In this document: one piece after another, positions 1 through 8,243 of the stretch
Numbering within the stretch: the stretch's first letter is position 1
Layout: each line of letters opens with the position of its first letter
Translations under genes and position numbers: made by a program
Notes under the pieces: generated by a model
Told to the model about the DNA's origin: nothing
The model's input: the letters and a program-made list of their open reading frames with translations, nothing else
Databases searched by the model: none
Source of the DNA: Candidatus Bathyarchaeota archaeon
Lineage (GTDB): Archaea; Thermoproteota; Bathyarchaeia; Bathyarchaeales; SOJC01
DNA length: 64,000 nt
NCBI GenBank assembly: GCA_026014805.1
Contig: JAOZHR010000025.1
Location: 1 to 64,000, forward strand
Direction of reading: 5' to 3'

Positions 1-441
1 AATCTCCTGCTTTAACGCCCGCGGATAGGTGAAGTTTTTGTCAACGCTAGGGGTCATGAAACCTGATATTAAAAAGCCGTTGACTGGCTTTGGAGGATAA
101 GCTGGTGGTACGCCGATAACCGCCACTTTCTTGTCATGCCCTCCTAAAATGTCCCAAACAGTTTTTTCCTTGATAGAATGGGAGTCGGCGAGCCAAATGT
201 CGTTGTAGGTTCCGGGTTTGCGGTGGCGAAAGCCATAAATTCCAAGTTTTCCCGCGTTTTTGCTTGTAGCCATGACCATCCAAGCGGGAATCGTTATGGG
301 CGGATTCGAACTCTCCATCCTTGCATGCACGCCATCGTCAAGCATTCTTCTTATGTTCGGCAGTTCATCTGCAAATTGGTCAAACAGCAGTTCAGGCGGA
401 GCACAATCCAAGCCAATTACCAAAACCCGTTTAGCTTTCAT
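1..441 (-). CDS. Alkaline-phosphatase-superfamily phosphodiesterase, N-terminal part (cut by window edge)
   Basis: The gene starts at an ATG at 441 and runs off the left edge, so only about 147 residues are visible. The opening VLVIGLDCAPPELL holds the metal-binding Asp expected at the first strand of type I phosphodiesterase/nucleotide pyrophosphatase proteins. PPITIPAWMVMATSK follows, where the nucleophile Thr or Ser normally sits, and then the GVPPAYPP stretch typical of archaeal members. It starts 12 bases after the stop of the sulfate adenylyltransferase gene, so the two probably share a transcript. The family hydrolyses phosphodiester or sulfate esters; a role near APS metabolism is inferred from position only. 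Confidence 0.8.
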   Translation of the reverse strand, partial: MKAKRVLVIGLDCAPPELLFDQFADELPNIRRMLDDGVHARMESSNPPITIPAWMVMATSKNAGKLGIYGFRHRKPGTYNDIWLADSHSIKEKTVWDILGGHDKKVAVIGVPPAYPPKPVNGFLISGFMTPSVDKNFTYPRALKQEI

Positions 442-453
442 CTCTCTGCACTC

Positions 454-1599
454 CTATTCAACAAATGGATTTGGGTGCCTCGCAATTACTTCAGCAACTT
501 CAGGACGCATCAACTTCTTCGGTGGAATCTGTCCTTCTGAAAACATTTTCCGTATCTTTGTCCCACTAAAATTAATGTGCTCTTTTTCGCCATGAGGACA
601 TGCTTTCTCGTTGGTGACGGCGCTGCATCGTTTGCAGTAGAAGAACGACTTGAAAAACAACAGTGAAATGCCGAGATCTGGAAACTCGTCAAAGATTTTT
701 TGAGCATCATAAGGACCATAGAAATTACCTACACCCGCATGGTCTCTGCCAACAATAAAGTGGGTGCAGCCGAAGTTTTTCCTAACAATGGCATGAAAGA
801 TGGCTTCTCTCGGACCTGCATAGCGCATTTCGAAAGGTAAAATAGACATTACTACTGACTTTTTAAGGTAGTAGTTTTTCATCAAAGCATTATAAGCTTC
901 AAGGATTACTTCGTCTTTGAAATCGCCTTTCTTCTTCTTACCAATCACAGGATTTATGAAAACGCCGTCAACAAAAGCAAGCGCAGTCTTCTGCACGTAC
1001 TCGTGCCCGAGATGCGGCGGATTCCGCGTCTGAAACCCCACAACGGTCTTCCAACCTTTCTCTTCGAATAACACTCTTGTCTCCAAAGGTTCCAGCTTGT
1101 ACTGGTCATAGGGTCCCTCTGGTTCGTTGATTAAGTCTATTTTGCCTCCCAGAAAAATTTCTCCTAAGCCTTTAGTCATTACCACTCCTGGATGAGCCAA
1201 ATCTAGTGTGCCAAATGTGTGGTTTGCCAGTTCATCTTTGTCAAAACTGTATTTCTCCTCAAGATGCATCAACGCCAAAGGCTTGCCATGGAAGTATAGT
1301 GCCATCTCGTCTCCTTCATCAAATCTCTCAGCTCTGCTCTTTGAAACGTCAAGTAAAACTGGAATTGTCCACGCTAAATCGCTGGGAAGCCGCATCAAAT
1401 GCAATACTGCTTCAAGTTCTTCTCGGTTCATAAAACCCTCAAGAGGACTAAAAACTCCTTTAGCAATATTTTCGATATCGCTTGCAACTGCATCTGAAAC
1501 TTCAATTTTCTCTAATCTTACAGCCGTTTCTAACGCTTTTTCCCTTTCTCGTTCTCTTAGAACCCTGTTTATTAGCTTGCCACCGTGTGGTTTTGGCAT
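454..1599 (-). CDS. sat: Sulfate adenylyltransferase (ATP sulfurylase)
   Basis: Makes adenylyl sulfate (APS) and pyrophosphate from ATP and sulfate, the entry step of sulfate activation in the cytoplasm. At 381 residues it is the usual length of archaeal and bacterial homomeric ATP sulfurylases without an APS-kinase domain. The catalytic QTRNPPHLGH motif lies at about 190-199 and the second nucleotide motif GRDHAG at about 284-289. Cys322, Cys325, Cys334 and a nearby His form the zinc site known from thermophile enzymes. It lies between an RHH regulator upstream (14-base gap) and a phosphodiesterase downstream (12-base gap), which looks like one operon. No APS reductase or PAPS reductase is visible here, so assimilation versus dissimilation cannot be decided. 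Confidence 0.95.
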   Translation of the reverse strand: MPKPHGGKLINRVLREREREKALETAVRLEKIEVSDAVASDIENIAKGVFSPLEGFMNREELEAVLHLMRLPSDLAWTIPVLLDVSKSRAERFDEGDEMALYFHGKPLALMHLEEKYSFDKDELANHTFGTLDLAHPGVVMTKGLGEIFLGGKIDLINEPEGPYDQYKLEPLETRVLFEEKGWKTVVGFQTRNPPHLGHEYVQKTALAFVDGVFINPVIGKKKKGDFKDEVILEAYNALMKNYYLKKSVVMSILPFEMRYAGPREAIFHAIVRKNFGCTHFIVGRDHAGVGNFYGPYDAQKIFDEFPDLGISLLFFKSFFYCKRCSAVTNEKACPHGEKEHINFSGTKIRKMFSEGQIPPKKLMRPEVAEVIARHPNPFVE

Positions 1600-1613
1600 T
1601 TGATTCTCCCCGT

Positions 1614-1847
1614 CTAGTCAATGTAGCCTAGTGCTCTCAATCTTTCCTTGACTCTTTCTTTGTCTTCTTCGCTGAAGGGTTCTTCATCTTCTTCTTCAGC
1701 TATTATTTCTCGCAGCACGTAGGCGACGTAGCTTGAAACTGATGTGAAGCCTGTGTCTTTGATTCTTTCTTCGACTTTTTTGAAGAGGGGTATTGGAATA
1801 GAGACTGTGGTGAATTTCTTTCTTTCTTGCTCTTTTTTCTTGGTCAT
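1614..1847 (-). CDS. Ribbon-helix-helix (CopG-like) DNA-binding protein
   Basis: A 77-residue protein with a basic start, then a short strand (FTTVSIPIPLFKKVEERI) and two helices around TGFTSVSSYVAYVLREIIAE: the strand-helix-helix layout of the MetJ/Arc/CopG family. The C-terminal third is very acidic and then basic (EEDEEPFSEEDKERVKERL). It is the first gene of the apparent sat operon. The start is an ATG 14 bases below a 16-bp AT palindrome that could be its own operator. Regulation of sulfate activation is an inference from gene order. Confidence 0.8.
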   Translation of the reverse strand: MTKKKEQERKKFTTVSIPIPLFKKVEERIKDTGFTSVSSYVAYVLREIIAEEEDEEPFSEEDKERVKERLRALGYID

Positions 1848-1861
1848 GCTGGTTTCCTCTT

Positions 1862-1877
1862 AATTATATATAATTAC
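1862..1877. promoter_or_regulatory. Perfect 16-bp palindrome over the TATA region of the sat operon
   Basis: The sequence taattatatataatta is a perfect inverted repeat with no spacer and ends 14 bases before the RHH start codon at 1847. It also reads as a TATA box on the minus strand. RHH proteins bind such palindromes as dimers of dimers, so autoregulation is plausible but not shown. Confidence 0.45.
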
Positions 1878-2386
1878 TGGAAATGCCTCTCGCATTTAAA
1901 GACTTTCATATCTCTAGACATTATATTAAGTCACAATCCCACAGCTTCAAGAGCGTTGTAAAGTTTGACACCATCAAGATAGTTCCAACGAGAAGATCAA
2001 GCTAACATGGGTGCAATGGCTCGCGTAATACCATCAAGGTATGGGTATATCCACAGATTTTAGAAGCATTCCAGTACTTAGGAATACTATCCATATTTCG
2101 ATCAGTATATGCATGCTTTTCTTTTGGAACGCGTTTTGTTATCCCCGCTGCAATTGGAGTGAGAATAGAAATATTAGTGGTAGATTGATTTTTTGTTTGA
2201 GAAGCTTCGCTGACGCCTTGGCGAATAAGTAGCCTAGTGACAGGTGGCCTACTGCAAACGTGGTCTTTACGCTCCAAACGAGAGAATGCTTTCGCTAAAA
2301 TAATCTTTGTTTCCTAATAAAGCGTATGATTACTGACAGTTACTTAGTGAAGGCATGTCTGAAAAAGTGTGATGGAATGTTTTTTG
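1878..2386. other. Gene-poor stretch with possible decayed coding DNA
   Basis: About 500 bases with no convincing intact gene. On the minus strand, around 1938-1993, a short frame reads NYLDGVKLYNALEAVGL followed by a stop, which looks like the end of a real protein. Further upstream the frame is broken and no family can be named. The longest frames here have unusual composition and no recognisable domain. Confidence 0.3.
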
Positions 2387-2851
2387 TTATAATGGTTTAG
2401 TTATTTGGTTGGGCGATATGAGTGTGTCTTTCAGCCCTTTATCTCCGATGAACTTTTTGAGTTGTGTGTCTAATGTTAAGAGTTTGAGGTTGAGGTGGAG
2501 CGAGGTTGAGTATAATATGTTGTCTATCATGTCCTTGTGGCCCAGTTTCTGTAGTATCAAGGCTTCGTTGAATATTTCAGGGTTTTCATCAACCTTCGTG
2601 TATCTGTCAGCTTTCATTATGCTTTTGAGGCCGATTTTGAAGCGTTCTTCGTTGAACGTTTGTGATGTTAAAAATCTGGATGTTACCCATAGTGATTCTA
2701 AAATGCTGAATTGTGAATAGTATATTTTTTCGTTTGTTTCATCAAGCTTTTTTAGTCCTTTTGAAACCTCTGTGCCGACGTTTATTCCAAGGGTTGGAAG
2801 TATGAATGATGTGTCAAGGAGAATGCTTGGTGTGGGTTGCTTGTTCTTCAA
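2387..2851 (-). CDS. PIN-domain ribonuclease, VapC-like toxin
   Basis: A 154-residue PIN-domain protein. The first acidic residue is in ILLDTSFILPTLG near the N terminus, a conserved Glu is in SILESLW, and the C-terminal acidic pair lies in HKDMIDNILYSTSL and LLTLDTQLKKFI. These match the Mg-binding cluster of PIN nucleases. The start overlaps the end of the upstream AbrB-type gene by 38 bases in another frame, the tight coupling typical of toxin-antitoxin pairs. The target RNA is not known. Confidence 0.8.
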   Translation of the reverse strand: MKNKQPTPSILLDTSFILPTLGINVGTEVSKGLKKLDETNEKIYYSQFSILESLWVTSRFLTSQTFNEERFKIGLKSIMKADRYTKVDENPEIFNEALILQKLGHKDMIDNILYSTSLHLNLKLLTLDTQLKKFIGDKGLKDTLISPNQITKPL

Positions 2852-3068
2852 TGCTTATTTCCTCGATTTGATCGTGGGTTATGGATGCAAATCTTTCGCC
2901 TGAAAGGGCTAGGTGAATAGGGTCTTGGATGCTTTCTATGACTAGTGTGTTTCCAACGATTCTTAGTGATATTTTTTGTCCTTCTTTTAGTCCGAGGGTT
3001 TTGACCACGGCCTTCGGTATGTAGATGGCGTATTTTTTTCCGATTCGGGTTTGTATAGTCAGACTCAA
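2814..3068 (-). CDS. AbrB/SpoVT-type antitoxin
   Basis: An 84-residue protein with a swapped-hairpin DNA-binding domain: TRIGKKYAIYIPKAVVKTLGLKEGQKISLRI is the standard AbrB/MazE pattern of strand, PKAV helix and GLKEG turn. The C-terminal 35 residues (from SIQDPIH) are the likely toxin-wrapping tail. It overlaps the PIN toxin gene downstream. It should repress its own operon and neutralise the toxin, as is known for VapB partners of this fold. Confidence 0.8.
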   Translation of the reverse strand: MSLTIQTRIGKKYAIYIPKAVVKTLGLKEGQKISLRIVGNTLVIESIQDPIHLALSGERFASITHDQIEEISIEEQATHTKHSP

Positions 3069-3166
3069 GGCTGTTCACCAGGAAAGTATTGGATTGCCGG
3101 ACTTAAAAATGTTTTCTGGTAACCTGTAAACAGGTTTTTTTGTCTTGAATAGAAGGATGCTTTTGC

Positions 3167-3352
3167 TCAAGTAATTTCTGTTCTGTATCGAATGAAGAGT
3201 GGGGTGAATATTACTGTTGCAGTTATGATTGAGTGGGTTATGGTTCGGTGTTCCACGCCGGGGATTAGTAGGTCTACGTCGGGTATCATTGAGAGTAGGA
3301 GTACGAGTGGGAGGTTGACTTCTTGTTTCATCTTTAGATGTGAGCAAAACAT
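3167..3352 (-). pseudogene. Fragment of a DUF457/YdjM-like membrane metal-dependent hydrolase
   Basis: Only 61 residues: LLLSMIPDVDLLIPG followed by HRTITHS and a hydrophobic stretch. The PDxD and HRxxTHS motifs are characteristic of the membrane-bound metal-dependent hydrolase family DUF457, whose members are usually about 150-200 residues long. The frame ends soon after the second motif and the next 90 bases carry no continuation, so I read it as a truncated remnant. A functional micro-protein cannot be excluded. Confidence 0.5.
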
Positions 3353-3358
3353 ATTAGT

Positions 3359-3874
3359 TTGGTTCGCATAATTGTTGTTTTTGGAAGAAAGTTGTTGGGA
3401 AGGTTCTCGTTGTCCGCTGCAAGGGACGTGTTCGCAGCTTGGCCTCCAATATTCAAACTCCTTATTGTATTAGCGATAGTGAATGGATTTTTGATAGCAA
3501 ACACTGCAAGCACTCAGCTTGTGGTTTTTCGGAACACTGCCATTGTAAAGTCGATTAATATTGGTGTTTATCGGGACGTTGACTGTACAAGCCCTGTGGA
3601 AGCTATTGATTGGGGGATTATTGAACCTGGTGAAAATATGACTATAGATGTTTATGTGAGGAATGAGGGAAACTCGGAGTTGGTTTTGTCGATTTGGGCT
3701 GCTAACTGGTCGTCGCCTGAGGTGGAGCATTATATGAATTTTACTAGTGATTATCAAGATCAACCAATAGGAGTTGGTGATGCGTTGCCCGTTGCGTTGA
3801 TTTTGTCTCTGTCTTGGGATGTTAGAGATATAACGGCGTTCAGCTTCGATGTGATAATTGAAACACGTGGGTAG
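3359..3874 (+). CDS. Membrane-anchored extracellular protein, beta-rich (paralogue of 9540-10094)
   Basis: A 171-residue protein of unknown function. A cytoplasmic segment of about 30 residues is followed by one membrane helix (FKLLIVLAIVNGFLIAN) and then an outer domain with AIDWGIIEPGENMTIDVYVRNEGN, an NxT/NxS-rich beta-sandwich pattern. The end, FSFDVIIETRG, matches the end of the protein at 9540-10094 (FSFDIIINTSKYNS), and WGIIEPG matches its WGTIYPG. The TTG at 3359 is a weak start and lies only a few bases from the divergent DUF457 fragment; a later start is possible. Both paralogues lie near archaeosortase genes, suggesting a shared surface role (inference). Confidence 0.65.
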   Translation: MVRIIVVFGRKLLGRFSLSAARDVFAAWPPIFKLLIVLAIVNGFLIANTASTQLVVFRNTAIVKSINIGVYRDVDCTSPVEAIDWGIIEPGENMTIDVYVRNEGNSELVLSIWAANWSSPEVEHYMNFTSDYQDQPIGVGDALPVALILSLSWDVRDITAFSFDVIIETRG

Positions 3875-4086
3875 TTGAACAGTACTATTCGCATTCTACG
3901 CTAGCGCATATCGTGAATTTGGTGGGTGTCTTCGCATTGGTTAATGTGTGTTGCAATTTTGATAGGGGGCATTCCTGAAACGCTATCGCTGGGAATTCAA
4001 CCGAAGCATGTTTTATTGCAGAAATCGGTTGAGTCCAGTTTTTAAGGATAAGAAGGGTTATTGCAGCGTAGGGTTGTTTTGACGAG

Positions 4087-4293
4087 TTAGAAAGGTTGAA
4101 AAATTCGTAGCAATACTGTGAACATGAAGGCCATGCCGACTCCGATGGATATCAGTCTTAGGCGGGTTCTTTCGATGACGATGTCGCTGAGGTATGTTGT
4201 GGGGGAAGATAAGAGCTCAGAGGTCACGAGTAGGATTATTGCTGTTATTGCTAGCCAGAGTCCGATGTCAGACATTGACAGTGGAAAGTTCAT
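4087..4293 (-). CDS. Small two-helix membrane protein
   Basis: A 68-residue protein starting at the ATG at 4293 (MNFPLSMSDIG). It has two membrane helices, IGLWLAITAIILLVTSELL and ISIGVGMAFMFTVLLRI, separated by a short polar loop. The frame is open further upstream, but that part overlaps the preceding gene in basic low-complexity sequence, so the internal ATG directly after the upstream stop at 4296 is preferred. It is probably co-transcribed with the 314-residue membrane protein and may be its partner. No family recognised. Confidence 0.6.
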   Translation of the reverse strand: MNFPLSMSDIGLWLAITAIILLVTSELLSSPTTYLSDIVIERTRLRLISIGVGMAFMFTVLLRIFQPF

Positions 4294-4295
4294 TT

Positions 4296-5240
4296 TTAGG
4301 CTCCTAGGATTTGAAGCCAAACTTGAATGGTTTGGTTGTCGAGTGATACTTCGTCTTTTACGATTGTGACCATTTTGCCGGTGGCTTTGGCTATTGCGCA
4401 TGCTACGGCGCTTACGATTGGGCATCCGAGTAAGTGTATGCTTTTTAGGTTTTCTTCTCTGCTGTAGAGGTCTTTGTAGGTTGAGTCTACGATTTTTAAG
4501 TGGATTGTGTCTTTTTCGGGTTTTATTTCGATTTCTTTGGCTAGTTGGAAGTGTTCGAGGATTGTGTTTGACAGGCTGTCGTATAGTTCGTTGAGGTTGA
4601 GACCTGTTAAATCAGTTTTTAGTTCTTTTTCGAAGAGGGTTAGTAGGCCTAAGCCGGGTGGGGCGATGCTTATTCCTTTCGGGTTTTCGAGGAGAAAGCG
4701 GCTTTTTGCCATTTCTTCTATGGAGGGCATGCTGGCGTTGCTGTCGGCGGATATGAAGACTATCATGTTTTTGAGGCCTTTGAGGTATTCTGGGAGGTAG
4801 ATGTCTTTTGGGTAGGGTGGTATGTAGAAGCTTTTTCCTTTGTAGTTGAGGTCCTTGATTATTCGGTCGATTGTTGAGTATGATGTGATTGCGGTGGAGT
4901 CTAGGAGGGTGCTTTGGACGTATTTTATGGGTCGGACGAAGAAGAATAGGGCGCCCCAGAAGGTGAGGCCTAAGCCGATGAAGGCCAGTACGGATGAGGT
5001 TACATATATTGAGAAGGCGAGGGATAGTATGCCGGGAATTAGGAAGATTATTCCGATTTTGCCTGAAGGGATCCGTCTGGACTTTGTTAGTTCGAGTTTG
5101 AGGTTTTCGTTTTCAGCTTGAAGTTGTTTGACTGTTTCTACTAGGTATTGAGTAGTTGATAGCTCTGCGGATTTGTCTTCAGTTTTTTGTTCTTTTGGTG
5201 ATTTTCTGGATTTGTTGGGCGCCATTTCTTTCGTGAGCAA
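4296..5240 (-). CDS. Coiled-coil membrane protein of unknown function
   Basis: A 314-residue protein. The N terminus is charged and has a coiled coil (YLVETVKQLQAENENLKLELTKSR, about 32-56). Two membrane helices follow at about 62-80 and 85-105, then a cytoplasmic domain of about 200 residues with a repeated hydrophobic pattern and the conserved-looking segments IPPYPKDIYLPEYLKGLKNMIVFIS and SIAPPGLGLLTLFEKEL. The C-terminal GCPIVSAVACAIAKATGKMVTI is rich in small residues. I do not recognise the family. It lies between the small membrane protein and the archaeosortase gene, all on the same strand. Confidence 0.65.
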   Translation of the reverse strand: MLTKEMAPNKSRKSPKEQKTEDKSAELSTTQYLVETVKQLQAENENLKLELTKSRRIPSGKIGIIFLIPGILSLAFSIYVTSSVLAFIGLGLTFWGALFFFVRPIKYVQSTLLDSTAITSYSTIDRIIKDLNYKGKSFYIPPYPKDIYLPEYLKGLKNMIVFISADSNASMPSIEEMAKSRFLLENPKGISIAPPGLGLLTLFEKELKTDLTGLNLNELYDSLSNTILEHFQLAKEIEIKPEKDTIHLKIVDSTYKDLYSREENLKSIHLLGCPIVSAVACAIAKATGKMVTIVKDEVSLDNQTIQVWLQILGA

Positions 5241-5323
5241 TTAATGTGGCTTTATCTTTTAAGGTTTCTAATTCATTTATGTGTGCATTCGATCTTTTAG
5301 GCGTTAATTGATTCGAAGAAGGT

Positions 5324-7372
5324 TTACGGTTTCCATACTAGGACGGGTTTGCCGCGAATGTTAATGATGTCTCTTCTGATAAGTCCGTATTCTTCTAGTC
5401 GATTCAATATGTTAATCAGATTGCTACGCTCTATGGGTGTCTCAGTCTTTGAAGTTAAGGTTGAAGCTATAGTTTTGGTTTGCACGATTTTTTTCTCTTT
5501 GAATAACTCTTGTATTGTCTGGAGCACAAGTTTTTCGTCTTTTGAGGCAAAATTGTTGAAGATTCTTAAGTTGTTGCTTTTCTTTCTCCATTCATTTGTG
5601 TATTCTGCAGTTTTTGTGACTGCCACAAAAGCAATTGCTAAACCTAGGAGCGTTTGTTGCATGGGAATGCCTATGGAGATTAGAGATTGGCTTTTAAGTG
5701 GTTCCCAGTAGGATGCGATGGATTGTCCAAATGTTAGTAGTTCGTTTTCAAATTGCGGATACATTGTGGAGTTGAGTGTCATGATGATTAAGCTGATTCG
5801 AACATATTTTTGCTCTACTGTGAGGCCTGTGTTGAATGTTGCTTTTTCGTACCAGTAAAGAGTAACTTGAGTATAGTTGGCGGGGGTTTTAAAAACTAGA
5901 TAGCGTGCAATAATTGGGACGTCTTGCAGCAGTTGAGTGTCTCTTGAATCTAGCACTGATACGAGAGGATAGCGTCCCTGAGAGGTTTGCCATGTTATTA
6001 GGCATACTTCCCAACTGTGGAGGTTCGAGATGGTGCTGGCAACGCCTAAGTCTACGTATATTGTTGGGTTTGATATGTTGGTTGGAAGGTAGGCGTAGAG
6101 AAGTGAGGCATCTTGACCGGCTATTTTTTCGTAGTTTGTGTCTCGGTAGAGAAACTTTAGTTGATAATCTGGGATTTCTGGAAAGACGTTTGTGGCGTTT
6201 TCCCAGCTTGAACTCGATGTAACTTCTATAACTCCTTGTGCAATGGCGAATGTGGGTGCTTGGATGCTCAGGGTAACGAGGTAAGTGCCGAGCAAGAGAA
6301 GGATGAGTTTTGCCCAAAACTTTGAAGAAATCTTTGAGTAAGTCGAGCCTAGAAACCTTTCGCAGTTCGAACAGAAAGTCTCAAGGTTTTTCAGGCTTGT
6401 GTTACACATTGAACATGTTTGTTGGTCTTGTGACGATTGGAAGATTTGCACTTTCCAGAGTTTTTCTGTTACGAAGAGAATGAAGAGCATTCCAACGAGA
6501 ATTAGCAGCCATCCGGTAAAAGTGTGGAATACTATCATGGCGATTTCTTCGCCGAGCCAGTATCCTATAGAGACAATTGTTGTTATGCGAAAGATGTTCG
6601 TTGCTTCAAAGACTAGAAAGCCGAGTACGAATAGAGCGGCTTTTTTGAAAAGTGGGGCAATCACGATGTATGCCAAGAAAGTGGCGAACATTATGAAAGC
6701 GGTTAGCGAGTATATTCCTGAGCATGGTACATCTATTGCGAAATAGATGAGTTGACCTGAAGAAGTGGCAACTGCAATCGTTGGTGGCCCGTAGGAAGAT
6801 TGCAGGGTAACTGGTAAACCTAGAGCGCTTAGCAACGTGTAGGATGTTTGGGTGTTGAAGTTAGCCATGACTCCTCCAATGGTGTATGTGATTTCTGCGG
6901 GGACGGGTATGAGAAATAATAGAAAGAGAATGGGGAAGACTAGTACAAGGAAAGTTTTCCAGCTGAACAAGATCAACATTGTGCCTGCGATGAATATAGG
7001 AAGAGAAAAAAGATGATACTCCAACGGATAGAAGGTGTAAGAGCCATACCAGTAAAGGAGGAAGGCGACAAGGCACAAAGCTACACCTACAACTTCATCT
7101 AAATACTTAGCCACCGTTTTTTTACGAAACTTTTCCAAGATAAATGAAGCCTTTACCAAATCTTTCTTTTGGTACAGAAGAAAGCCTACGAAGAAAGGAA
7201 CTAAAATGATGTGGCTTGTAGCTTCGTTTCGTAAAGCTTCATTTGCAAGGATTTCGAAGTCACGCCAATACACTATAACAATAGTTAACAGTATCAAAAA
7301 TGCCGAGAGAATGTACAAGCGGTAAAATCTAATGTACCCCGCTGCTTTTGCGAATACTGCAACTTTTTTCAT
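5324..7372 (-). CDS. Archaeosortase/exosortase family transpeptidase with zinc ribbon and C-terminal winged helix
   Basis: A 682-residue multi-pass membrane protein. The N-terminal 300 residues form the exosortase/archaeosortase core with eight or so helices. The catalytic Cys217 is in DVPCSG, Arg262 in NIFRIT and His283 in FHTFTG, the expected triad. A CSMCN..CSNC zinc ribbon follows (Cys320, 323, 334, 337), then a membrane helix at about 353-370, an outer domain of about 190 residues that may be EpsI-like, another helix near 575-590, and a winged-helix domain at about 610-682 (LVLQTIQELFKEKKIV to the end). The core would cut a C-terminal sorting signal and join the protein to a lipid or glycan. 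The extra cytoplasmic domains are unusual. Confidence 0.85.
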   Translation of the reverse strand: MKKVAVFAKAAGYIRFYRLYILSAFLILLTIVIVYWRDFEILANEALRNEATSHIILVPFFVGFLLYQKKDLVKASFILEKFRKKTVAKYLDEVVGVALCLVAFLLYWYGSYTFYPLEYHLFSLPIFIAGTMLILFSWKTFLVLVFPILFLLFLIPVPAEITYTIGGVMANFNTQTSYTLLSALGLPVTLQSSYGPPTIAVATSSGQLIYFAIDVPCSGIYSLTAFIMFATFLAYIVIAPLFKKAALFVLGFLVFEATNIFRITTIVSIGYWLGEEIAMIVFHTFTGWLLILVGMLFILFVTEKLWKVQIFQSSQDQQTCSMCNTSLKNLETFCSNCERFLGSTYSKISSKFWAKLILLLLGTYLVTLSIQAPTFAIAQGVIEVTSSSSWENATNVFPEIPDYQLKFLYRDTNYEKIAGQDASLLYAYLPTNISNPTIYVDLGVASTISNLHSWEVCLITWQTSQGRYPLVSVLDSRDTQLLQDVPIIARYLVFKTPANYTQVTLYWYEKATFNTGLTVEQKYVRISLIIMTLNSTMYPQFENELLTFGQSIASYWEPLKSQSLISIGIPMQQTLLGLAIAFVAVTKTAEYTNEWRKKSNNLRIFNNFASKDEKLVLQTIQELFKEKKIVQTKTIASTLTSKTETPIERSNLINILNRLEEYGLIRRDIINIRGKPVLVWKP

Positions 7373-7544
7373 GACTATAAAGACTCCGTCTGAAACTGAC
7401 TGCAGTCAGAAATGCGTATGCATAATTTAGATTATTGGAGGATTTAAACGCGCTGAATGTAGGGATAATTTCTTCTATCAAATTTTTCGTTTTCTGCACA
7501 TTATTGGTGCAAACTTGAAAAGGAGGGGGGTCAGTTAAGCAAGC

Positions 7545-8126
7545 CTAAAGGATTTTTGGAATAGGTGTTTTTCTTCTAGCGATTGCAAAGACACCTAATG
7601 CTCCAAGCATGCTTAGCACGGCCGTGATTGCGCCTAAAGGCACCTCTGGAACAACATGATAGGATATTGCCCTTATTGCTACGATCGGATACGGATCGCT
7701 TGGCCCCTTTAGATTTCCCTCTTCGTCGAGGAACAGTGCTTGAACACCCCAATTCCCGATCATGTCTATGGTCTGAGTGTCACTTGCGTCCCATATGTCA
7801 CTTCCGTTCCAAGTGTCACCGCTAAGCGCTAGGACTTTTGGACCCACGTCCCAGTAACTGCCATCTGGTCGAATCCATCTGAATACAACCTCTGTGGCTT
7901 CTGGGTAAGGAGGATCTGTTGTGCACGCTCTTACTGTGGCGCTTTCGCCTGGAAGAAGGTCGCCACCATCCCATGGCCATCTAGTAATGGCGTACCCGGA
8001 ATTTAGCGCGTTGAGGCTGCCTCCAGTAGTTCCTTTCAACTCATCTGCGAATGTGTGCCCAATTGCTGTACTGGCTAAAAGGATTATGACGGATAAGTAA
8101 ACAAGCATTATTTGTCTTTCTTTCAT
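7545..8126 (-). CDS. Secreted protein with C-terminal archaeosortase-type sorting signal
   Basis: A 193-residue protein with an N-terminal signal peptide (about 1-28, ending near TFADELKG) and an outer domain rich in Asp, Trp and Pro (WPWDGGDLLPGESATVRACTTDPPYPE). The C terminus carries VPEVPLG at 159-165, a hydrophobic helix and the basic tail ARRK. This three-part layout (short motif, helix, basic tail) is that of PEP/PGF-CTERM-like sorting signals processed by exosortases and archaeosortases. It is the gene just upstream of the archaeosortase on the same strand, so it is the best candidate substrate. The domain ATVRACTTDPP resembles a bacterial-type secreted adhesin only loosely; its function is unknown. 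Confidence 0.75.
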   Translation of the reverse strand: MKERQIMLVYLSVIILLASTAIGHTFADELKGTTGGSLNALNSGYAITRWPWDGGDLLPGESATVRACTTDPPYPEATEVVFRWIRPDGSYWDVGPKVLALSGDTWNGSDIWDASDTQTIDMIGNWGVQALFLDEEGNLKGPSDPYPIVAIRAISYHVVPEVPLGAITAVLSMLGALGVFAIARRKTPIPKIL

Positions 8127-8156
8127 TTTGGATCATCGATAAGCTAAGTTTTCGCC

Positions 8157-8166
8157 CCTTATAAAC
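8157..8166 (-). promoter_or_regulatory. TATA-like box for the sorting-signal protein gene
   Basis: On the minus strand the sequence gtttataagg lies about 31-40 bases upstream of the ATG at 8126, the right place for an archaeal TATA box with a short leader. No strong Shine-Dalgarno sequence precedes the ATG. Confidence 0.4.
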
Positions 8167-8243
8167 ATATAATGAACATTATTATAGAATATAAAAACAG
8201 AAGTTCTATCTTTGCATTGTAAGGCGTAATTAGTGATGTAGTT

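Noticed and set aside
2002-2277. 91-codon frame on the minus strand as a transposase
   Set aside because: No DDE, DEDD or HUH motif and no terminal inverted repeats seen; kept only as possible decayed DNA.
3075-3347. 90-codon frame on the minus strand over the DUF457 fragment
   Set aside because: Arg/Pro/Asn/Thr-rich shadow frame; the other frame has the PDxD and HRxxTHS motifs.
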